64,000 nucleotides of DNA, taken from NCBI RefSeq assembly GCF_900130065.1, contig NZ_FQXV01000004.1, forward strand, positions 124,001 to 188,000, read 5' to 3'. Each line of letters opens with the position of its first letter. Within the stretch, counting starts at the first letter, position 1. This DNA comes from Sporobacter termitidis DSM 10068 (lineage in GTDB: Bacteria > Bacillota > Clostridia > Oscillospirales > Oscillospiraceae). A model generated the notes under the pieces. The model had not been told where the DNA came from, searched no databases, and was given only the letters and a program-made list of their open reading frames with translations. Of this stretch, positions 57,974 to 64,000 are shown piece by piece. The position numbers and the translations under genes are program-made.

Positions 57974-58881
57974 CTTTTATATTTTCAGGACAGGGCGCCC
58001 AGTACGGCGGCATGGGCTGGGAGCTTTACGGCGCCAGCTCCGCGGCAAAGGCGGTCTTCGACACGGCGGACGGCATCCGGCCCGGCACGTCGGGGCAGTG
58101 CTTTGAGGGGACGGCCGAAACGCTCTCCCAGACGGAAAACACGCAGCCGTGCCTTTTCTGCGTCGATCTGGCCGCGGCGGCCGCCCTCAGGGAAGCGGGC
58201 GTTACGCCGGATATGCTGGCGGGCTTTTCGCTGGGGGAGCTGGCAGCGCTGGCCTTTTCGGGCGCCGTTACCTATGAGGACGCCTTTAAGCTGGTCTGCC
58301 GCCGCGCCTATCATATGGCGGGCGCCTCCAGGGAAACGCCTGCGGCGATGGCCGCCGTCCTCAAGCTGGACGACGACACGGTGATCGCCCTGACGAAGGA
58401 ATTTGAAAACGTCTACGCCGTCAACTTCAACAGCCCCGGCCAGGTGGTCGTTTCGGGCGAGGTGGGCGCGCTGGAAGCGTTCAAGGCCCGCGTGAAGGAA
58501 AAGGGCGGCAAAACCATGCCGCTCAAGGTCAGCGGCGGTTTCCACTCGCCGTTTATGGCTTCGGCCTCCGACAGGTTTGCGGAGGAGCTCGAAGACTTTA
58601 CCATCACGCCGCCGTCCGTGCCGCTGTATTCAAACGTGACGGCGCGGCCGTACGAGGACGATTTCAAAGGTCTTTTGGCGCTGCAGATCAAAAGCCCCGT
58701 GCAGTGGTGGCGCACCGTTGAGAATATGATCGCCGCCGGCGCCGACACGTTTGTCGAGGTCGGGCCCGGCAAGGTCCTGTCCGGCCTTGTGTCAAGGATT
58801 TCGGACAAGGCGCGGGTTTTTAATGTGGAGGACGTATCGAGCCTCAAAAATACGGTTTCGGAGGTGCAAAGCCATGCTTAA
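57961..58881 (+). CDS. fabD: Malonyl-CoA:ACP transacylase
   Basis: Loads malonyl groups onto ACP. The 306-residue protein has FSGQGAQYGGMGWEL at the N-terminus, the nucleophilic Ser in GFSLGELAAL near residue 88, and SGGFHSPFM with the catalytic His. Phe in the GFSLG motif replaces the more usual His or Leu. It overlaps fabG by 8 nt. Confidence 0.95.
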   Translation: MGKIAFIFSGQGAQYGGMGWELYGASSAAKAVFDTADGIRPGTSGQCFEGTAETLSQTENTQPCLFCVDLAAAAALREAGVTPDMLAGFSLGELAALAFSGAVTYEDAFKLVCRRAYHMAGASRETPAAMAAVLKLDDDTVIALTKEFENVYAVNFNSPGQVVVSGEVGALEAFKARVKEKGGKTMPLKVSGGFHSPFMASASDRFAEELEDFTITPPSVPLYSNVTARPYEDDFKGLLALQIKSPVQWWRTVENMIAAGADTFVEVGPGKVLSGLVSRISDKARVFNVEDVSSLKNTVSEVQSHA

Positions 58882-59608
58882 CGGAGAAGTGGCGCTCGTG
58901 ACGGGCGCATCGCGCGGTATCGGCAAAGCCATCGCCTTGAAGCTGGCGGGCCTCGGCGCGGATATCGCCCTGGTGTACGCCGGGAATACGGAAAAGGCCG
59001 AGGAGACCGCGTCCCAAATCCGCGCTCTCGGCGTCAGGGCCGAGGCGTTCAAGTGCGACGTGTCGGATTTCGGCGCCGTAAAGACGACGGTGGATGAGAT
59101 CAAGGCAAAGCTCGGCACGGTGGATATCCTTGTCAACAACGCCGGCATCACGAAGGACGGCCTCATTATGAACATGAAGGAGGAAGCCTTTGACGGCGTG
59201 ATCGACATCAATCTCAAGGGCGCTTTCAACATGATCCGGCACTGCAGCCCGATCTTTATCAGAAAACGCAGCGGGAAAATCGTCAATATCAGCTCTGTTG
59301 CCGGACTGATGGGAAATCCGGGGCAGGCCAATTACGCCGCGTCCAAGGCGGGCCTCATCGGCCTGACGAAATCGGTGGCGCGGGAGCTGGCTTCGCGGGG
59401 CGTCTGCTGCAACGCGATCGCGCCCGGCTTTATACAGACGGACATGACCGAAAATATCGCAAGCGACAATCCGCTGATGGCGAACATTCCGCTGGGGCGG
59501 ATGGGCCTGCCGGAAGAGATTGCCGAGCTGGCGGCTTTTTTAGTTCAGGACGGCGCCAATTACATAACCGGCGAGGTTATTCGGATTGACGGCGGCCTGG
59601 CAATGTAA
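58874..59608 (+). CDS. fabG: 3-oxoacyl-ACP reductase
   Basis: NADPH-dependent short-chain dehydrogenase of the elongation cycle. Start ATG 58874 (MLNGEVALVTGASRGIG) has GGAGGTG upstream; a longer open frame inside fabD is rejected. The 244-residue protein has TGASRGIGKAIA (cofactor), NNAGITKDGLI, catalytic Ser in NISSVAGLMGNPGQ, and YAASKAG with Tyr and Lys. Confidence 0.97.
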   Translation: MLNGEVALVTGASRGIGKAIALKLAGLGADIALVYAGNTEKAEETASQIRALGVRAEAFKCDVSDFGAVKTTVDEIKAKLGTVDILVNNAGITKDGLIMNMKEEAFDGVIDINLKGAFNMIRHCSPIFIRKRSGKIVNISSVAGLMGNPGQANYAASKAGLIGLTKSVARELASRGVCCNAIAPGFIQTDMTENIASDNPLMANIPLGRMGLPEEIAELAAFLVQDGANYITGEVIRIDGGLAM

Positions 59609-59628
59609 TTTTTCGAGGTGGAATGAGC

Positions 59629-60861
59629 ATGAAAAGAGTCGTAGTCACCGGTATGGGCGCCATAACGCCGGTGGGAAATGATGTTAACACGATGTGGGAA
59701 AACCTGGTCGCGGGGCGCCACGGGATCGGCCCGATCACAAAGTTCGATTGTACGGATTATAAGGCGAAGCTCGCCGCCGAGGTCAAGGACTTCGACCCGC
59801 TTTTGTATATGGAAAAGGGCGAGGCGCGCCGGATGGACCTTTTTTCGCAGTATGCCGTCGCCGCGGCTACGCAGGCGGTCGGCGACAGCGGCATCCTCGG
59901 CAACGTGGAGCCCGAGCGGTTCGCCACATCCTTCGGCTCCGGCATCGGCGGCATCGTGACGCTGACGGATGAGCACTCAAAGCTTGTAAACGGCGGCCCG
60001 AGAAAGGTCTCTCCGCTGTTTGTCCCGATGATGATTTCCAATCTGGCCGCGGGCAATATTGCCATACGCTTTAAGGCAAAGGGCTCCTGCATCTGCATCG
60101 TCACGGCCTGCGCCACCGGCTGCAACGCCATCGGCGAGGCGTTCCGCGCCATCAAGCACGGGTATGCCGACGCCGTCATCACCGGCGGCAGCGAGGCGGC
60201 CGTCATGCCGCTGTCCATCGCCGGCTTCACCAATATGACGGCCCTGTCCACGGCCACCGATCCGGACGCCGCGTCCCTCCCGTTTGACAAAAGGCGGGCA
60301 GGGTTTATCATGGGCGAAGGCGCCGGCGCGCTGATCCTGGAGGAATATGAGCACGCCAAGGCCCGCGGGGCCAAGATCTACGCCGAGGTGACGGGCTACG
60401 GCACCACCTGCGACGCCTATCACATCACCGCGCCGGACCCCGAGGCGGACAGCTGCGCCCGCGCCCTGCGCGATTCCTATCAGGAGGCCGGCAGCCCGGC
60501 GGACGGGAAAATCTACATCAACGCCCACGGCACCGGCACGCCGCTCAACGACGCGGCTGAGACGGTGGCGATCAAGAAAGCGTTCAGCGACAGGCTTGGC
60601 GACGTGGTCGTCAGCTCGACGAAATCCATGACGGGGCATATGCTTGGCGCCGCCGGCGCCGTGGAGTCCATCATATCCGTCCTGTCCCTGCACACAGGCG
60701 TGGTTCCGCCGACGGCGGGACTCCAGGAGCAGGACCCGGAATGCGATCTCGACTGCGTGCCGGTAAAGTCCAGGAAAGCCGACCCGGCGCTGGCGATCTC
60801 GGTGTCCATGGGCTTCGGCGGGCACAACGCCTGCGTCGCGTTTTCAAAATTCGACAGTTGA
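59629..60861 (+). CDS. fabF: 3-oxoacyl-ACP synthase II
   Basis: Condensing enzyme for chain elongation. Start ATG 59629 (MKRVVVTGMGAITPVG) has CGAGGTGG about 7 nt upstream; the ATG 6 nt earlier is too close to it. The 410-residue protein has the catalytic Cys in VTACATGCNAIGEAF, and the two His in INAHGTGTPLND and KSMTGHMLGAAGAVE. Confidence 0.96.
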   Translation: MKRVVVTGMGAITPVGNDVNTMWENLVAGRHGIGPITKFDCTDYKAKLAAEVKDFDPLLYMEKGEARRMDLFSQYAVAAATQAVGDSGILGNVEPERFATSFGSGIGGIVTLTDEHSKLVNGGPRKVSPLFVPMMISNLAAGNIAIRFKAKGSCICIVTACATGCNAIGEAFRAIKHGYADAVITGGSEAAVMPLSIAGFTNMTALSTATDPDAASLPFDKRRAGFIMGEGAGALILEEYEHAKARGAKIYAEVTGYGTTCDAYHITAPDPEADSCARALRDSYQEAGSPADGKIYINAHGTGTPLNDAAETVAIKKAFSDRLGDVVVSSTKSMTGHMLGAAGAVESIISVLSLHTGVVPPTAGLQEQDPECDLDCVPVKSRKADPALAISVSMGFGGHNACVAFSKFDS

Positions 60862-60880
60862 TTTATGAAAGCCGCACGGC

Positions 60881-60898
60881 TTCCCGCCTTCGCGGGAA
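60881..60898. repeat. dRS3-like palindrome between fabF and accB
   Basis: TTCCCGCCTTCGCGGGAA, followed by TGGCATAAGG. It sits within the operon without breaking it. Confidence 0.75.
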
Positions 60899-60927
60899 TG
60901 GCATAAGGCGGCGGAATGGGGCTAGCA

Positions 60928-61353
60928 ATGGAGTTTAAGGACATCAAACAACTGGCGTCACTGATGAAGGATATGGGGCTGACGTCTCTGGAATATTCGG
61001 AGGGGGACGCCAGCGTCAAAATGGAGCGCGGCGCCGTACTGAGCGCGGCGCCTGCCGTTGCCGCGCCGAAGGCCGAGGAAGCGGCGGCCCAGCCGGAGGC
61101 GAACAGCGGCGCTTATACCATCACCTCGCCTATGGTCGGCGTGTTCTACGCGGCGCCCGCCGCCGACAAGAAGCCGTATGTCTCCATCGGCGACCGTGTG
61201 GAAGCCGGCGACGTGCTGTGCATTATCGAGGCCATGAAGATGATGAACGAGATCACCTCGGAAAAGAGCGGCGTTATCGCCGAAATCTGCGCCGGCAACA
61301 AGCAGATCGTCGAATACGGCCATCCGCTCTTCCGGTTAAGCCTCGATGAATAG
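60928..61353 (+). CDS. accB: Biotin carboxyl carrier protein of acetyl-CoA carboxylase
   Basis: Carries biotin between AccC and AccAD. ATG 60928 gives the family N-terminus MEFKDIKQLASLMKD and has GGGG 6 nt upstream; ATG 60916 is the alternative. The 141-residue protein has a helical start, an Ala/Pro/Glu linker (APAVAAPKAEEAAAQP), and the biotinyl domain with Lys104 in EAMKMMNEI. Confidence 0.95.
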   Translation: MEFKDIKQLASLMKDMGLTSLEYSEGDASVKMERGAVLSAAPAVAAPKAEEAAAQPEANSGAYTITSPMVGVFYAAPAADKKPYVSIGDRVEAGDVLCIIEAMKMMNEITSEKSGVIAEICAGNKQIVEYGHPLFRLSLDE

Positions 61354-61398
61354 AGCGGCATGTGGCGCGGGCGCTCGTAAGCGGAAGGGGAGAGCACA

Positions 61399-61812
61399 AT
61401 GAATAAGGCTGAAATCATGGCGGTTCTGCCGCACCGGGACAACATGCTCCTCGTCGACGAGGCGGAGCTTGCCGAAGGTAAGGCCCGCGGAAAATATCAC
61501 GTCCGGGGGGACGAGTGGTTTTTAAAGGGGCATTTTCCCGGCAATCCCGTGGTGCCCGGCGTGATCCTGTGCGAGATACTCGCCCAGTCGGCCTGCGTTC
61601 TGCTCGCCGGCGAGGCAAACGGGGCAACCCCGATGTTTACGGGACTCGACAGGGTGAAATTCAAAACGCCGGTGAAGCCCGGCGATACCATCGAAACGGA
61701 GTGCGTCATCACAAAGTCCAGACCGCCGTTTTACTTTGCCGAGGGGCAGGGGAGCGTAAACGGCAAGCTTTGCGTCAAGGCGGAATTTTCCTTTGCGCTC
61801 GTCAAGGCGTAA
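61399..61812 (+). CDS. fabZ: 3-hydroxyacyl-ACP dehydratase FabZ
   Basis: Hot-dog fold dehydratase of the elongation cycle. The 137-residue protein has LPHRDNMLLVD at residue 10, the catalytic His in FLKGHFPGNPVVPGVI and Glu in CEILAQSACVL. GGAAGGGGAGAG precedes the ATG. Gene order accB-fabZ-accC is typical. Confidence 0.97.
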   Translation: MNKAEIMAVLPHRDNMLLVDEAELAEGKARGKYHVRGDEWFLKGHFPGNPVVPGVILCEILAQSACVLLAGEANGATPMFTGLDRVKFKTPVKPGDTIETECVITKSRPPFYFAEGQGSVNGKLCVKAEFSFALVKA

Positions 61813-61826
61813 TAAGGGGTGACACT

Positions 61827-63143
61827 GTGTTTTCAAAAATACTGATCGCAAACCGCGGCGAGGTCGCCATCCGCATCATCAGGGCCTGCAAGGAGATGGG
61901 GATTCAGACCGTTGCCGTTTATTCTCTCGCCGACAAGGAGGCGCTGCATGTGGCGCTGGCGGACCAGAGCGTCTGCATCGGCGAGGCGTCGACCTCCGAC
62001 AGCTACTTAAACGCCGAGCGCATCATCAGCGCGGCGATCATCACCAAGGCGCAGGCCATCCATCCGGGCTACGGCTTTATGTCCGAGAGCCCGCGCTTTG
62101 CGGAGCTCTGCAAGAAAAACGGCATCGATTTTATCGGTCCCTCCCCGGAGGTCATTTCCCTGATGGGCGACAAGGATCAGGCCCGCCAGATGATGAAAAA
62201 AGCCGGCGTCCCCGTCATTCCGGGCACCGATATTCTGAAAAATCCCGGCGAGGCGGCGGCCGCCGCCAAAAGGATCGGCTATCCCGTTCTGATCAAGGCG
62301 CGGTCCGGCGGCGGGGGCAAGGGCATCCGCATCGTGACGGGCGAGGAGGAGCTGGAAAACGCTTTCCTGACCGCCTCCCACGAGGCGCAGGAGGCCTTTG
62401 GCGACGGCGCGGTCTATCTGGAAAAGCAGATCAATCCCGCCAAGCATATCGAAATCCAGCTGCTGGCCGACGAGACGGGCAACATCGTGTGCCTGGCCGA
62501 ACGCGAGTGCTCGATCCAGCGGAACAACCAGAAGCTGATCGAGGAGTCGCCCTCCCCGGCGGTGGATGGCGCGCTGCGCGCGCGGTTAACGGACGCGGCG
62601 ATTAAAGCGGCCAGGGCCGCGGGCTACTGCAACGCGGGGACCATCGAATTTTTGCTGGACACGGACAACAGCTTTTATTTCATGGAAATGAACGTCCGGC
62701 TGCAGGTGGAGCACGGCATCACCGAGCAGATCACGGGCATCGACATCGTCAAATGGCAGATACGCATCGCCGCCGGCGTCCCGCTGGATTTTACGCAGAA
62801 GGACGTGGTCATCGAGGGCAACGCCATCGAATGCCGCATCAACGCCTCCAGCGTCGGCCGGGTGACGTTTCTGCACGTGCCGGGCGGTCCCCGCGTCCGC
62901 TTTGACAGCGCGCTGTTCACGGGCTACGCCGTCCCGCCGTTTTACGATTCCCTCCTGGGCAAGCTGATCGTCCACGCCAAGACGCGCGAGGAGGCTATCC
63001 GCAAGATGCACGCAGCGCTGTGCGAGCTGGTCATCGACGGCGTGCCCAACAACATCGACGAGCAGATATCGATACTGAGCGACAAGCGATTTGTCAAGGG
63101 CGATTATAATACGAATTTTATCAAAGAGCGTGGTGACGACTGA
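61827..63143 (+). CDS. accC: Biotin carboxylase subunit of acetyl-CoA carboxylase
   Basis: ATP-grasp enzyme that carboxylates biotin on AccB. GTG 61827 is the start, with AAGGGGTGA 5 nt upstream; the product begins (V/M)FSKILIANRGEVAIRIIRA. The 438-residue protein has the ATP loop RSGGGGKGIRIV, HIEIQLLADE, and NVRLQVEHGITEQITGID in pieces with the catalytic Arg. Here EHGITE replaces the commoner EHPVTE. It overlaps accD by one base (TGATG). Confidence 0.95.
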   Translation: MFSKILIANRGEVAIRIIRACKEMGIQTVAVYSLADKEALHVALADQSVCIGEASTSDSYLNAERIISAAIITKAQAIHPGYGFMSESPRFAELCKKNGIDFIGPSPEVISLMGDKDQARQMMKKAGVPVIPGTDILKNPGEAAAAAKRIGYPVLIKARSGGGGKGIRIVTGEEELENAFLTASHEAQEAFGDGAVYLEKQINPAKHIEIQLLADETGNIVCLAERECSIQRNNQKLIEESPSPAVDGALRARLTDAAIKAARAAGYCNAGTIEFLLDTDNSFYFMEMNVRLQVEHGITEQITGIDIVKWQIRIAAGVPLDFTQKDVVIEGNAIECRINASSVGRVTFLHVPGGPRVRFDSALFTGYAVPPFYDSLLGKLIVHAKTREEAIRKMHAALCELVIDGVPNNIDEQISILSDKRFVKGDYNTNFIKERGDD

Positions 63144-64000
63144 TGGCACTGGATGCCTTCTTCAAAAAACCGAGAAACGAGCTGGAAAAGGGCGGCAGGC
63201 CCCCCGTCGTGCGGGCGGAGACGGAATACGAAATGTCCGAAAAATGCCCGGAGTGCGGGACGGAAACGCCGCTGAGCCTGTTGTGGGAAAACCTCCATGT
63301 CTGCCGGTGCGGGCACTGCTTCCGCATGAATTCGCGGCAGCGCATCCGTTTTCTGACGGACAAGGACAGCTTTACGGAGCTGTGGGGGGATATGGAGAGC
63401 GTCGACCTACTGAACTTCCCGGGCTATAAAAACAAGCTCGAAAGCATCAGGGCTCAGGCGCGCGAAAAGGAAGCCGTCATCTGCGGCGAGGCCTCCGTGG
63501 GCGGGGTGCCCTGCGCACTGTTTGTCATGGAGCCGTACTTCATGATGGGCAGCATGGGCACCGTTGTGGGCGAGAAGATCACAAAGCTTTTCGAATACGC
63601 CGCGGAAAAGCGGCTGCCCGTCATCGGCTGCACCGTCTCCGGCGGCGCCCGGATGCAGGAGGGGATACTCTCCCTGATGCAAATGGCCAAGACGAGCGGC
63701 GCCATCAAACGCCACAGCGACTGCGGGCTTTTGTACATCACCGTCATCACGGACCCCACGACGGGCGGCGTCACGGCCAGCTTTGCCATGGAGGGCGACG
63801 TCATCATCGCCGAGCCCGGCGCGACCATCGGCTTTGCCGGCGCGCGGCTCGTTGAGCAGACCGTCCGGAAAAAGCTGCCGGCAGGCTTCCAGAAGGCGGA
63901 GACGACGCTGGAGCACGGCTTCATCGACATGATCGTCCCCAGGTCCGAGCAAAGGCGCATTATCGGCACGCTGCTGGCAATGCACCGGGCTCACGCATAG
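63143..64000 (+). CDS. accD: Acetyl-CoA carboxylase carboxyltransferase beta subunit
   Basis: Forms the carboxyltransferase with AccA. The 285-residue protein is complete; its TAG is the last codon of the window. It has the N-terminal zinc ribbon (CPECGTETPL then CRCGHCF, four Cys), NSRQRIRFLTD, and the crotonase-like core with GSMGTVVGEKI, SGGARMQEGILSLMQMAKT in pieces and GATIGFAGARLVEQT. accA would be expected just beyond the end. Confidence 0.96.
   Translation: MALDAFFKKPRNELEKGGRPPVVRAETEYEMSEKCPECGTETPLSLLWENLHVCRCGHCFRMNSRQRIRFLTDKDSFTELWGDMESVDLLNFPGYKNKLESIRAQAREKEAVICGEASVGGVPCALFVMEPYFMMGSMGTVVGEKITKLFEYAAEKRLPVIGCTVSGGARMQEGILSLMQMAKTSGAIKRHSDCGLLYITVITDPTTGGVTASFAMEGDVIIAEPGATIGFAGARLVEQTVRKKLPAGFQKAETTLEHGFIDMIVPRSEQRRIIGTLLAMHRAHA

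Overview
The window looks like a chromosomal segment of a GC-rich, low-GC-lineage-type Firmicute, most likely class Clostridia and probably Oscillospirales. This is an inference from gene content (FabT/FabK-type fatty acid operon, hprK-murB-rapZ-yvcK-whiA block, DUF951, CD1247-type and DUF512 proteins, YqeG, Rqc2-like RqcH) and from the many short GC-rich palindromic repeats. About 65 protein genes are present, nearly all housekeeping. I saw no rRNA, tRNA, CRISPR array, prophage or insertion-sequence transposase.

Layout: 0-7 kb is a division and cell-wall run (mraY, ftsW, murG, murA, ftsQ, ftsZ). 7-24 kb holds mixed housekeeping genes (YihY-like membrane protein, mrnC, rqcH, a MarR regulator with a divergent Cys-rich mini-protein, a DUF4397 protein, nth, glyA, rarA, DUF951, yqeG, an M24 peptidase, efp, a CD1247-type protein, a degenerate P-type ATPase, yebC, a GlsB-like protein). 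24-28 kb is a complete polyamine ABC transporter operon potABCD on the minus strand. 28-39.5 kb carries a RluA-type synthase, yceD-rpmF, a DUF512 radical SAM protein, der-plsY-gpsA, an orphan glycyl radical enzyme, a cupin and rpmB. 39.6-44.7 kb is hprK-murB-rapZ-yvcK-whiA. 44.7-55.1 kb is a minus-strand aromatic amino acid operon with every step from DAHP to chorismate plus pheA and tyrA. 55.2-64 kb is the fatty acid operon fabT-fabH-acpP-fabK-fabD-fabG-fabF-accB-fabZ-accC-accD, ending exactly at the accD stop.

The most striking item is upstream of aroF. A 31-codon reading frame with a ribosome binding site encodes nine consecutive aromatic residues (YYFYFYFYW). It is followed by a 14-bp terminator hairpin and contains a segment that can pair with that terminator to form an antiterminator. 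This has all the parts of a ribosome-mediated attenuator sensing Phe, Tyr and Trp together, controlling the whole aromatic operon.

Other points worth a look: a dispersed repeat whose five copies each carry a perfect one-nucleotide-loop G-quadruplex motif next to hairpins; a P1B-type ATPase that has lost the CPC, TGES and GDGxND signatures and sits behind a decayed ArsR-type regulator gene; a 12-bp minisatellite just upstream of the hprK promoter; a 1.47-kb noncoding block built of palindromic repeats inside the aromatic operon; a perfect 21-bp palindrome at the fab promoter; a remnant of a VOC/PhnB-like gene; and two small unannotated-looking proteins (39 and 93 residues).
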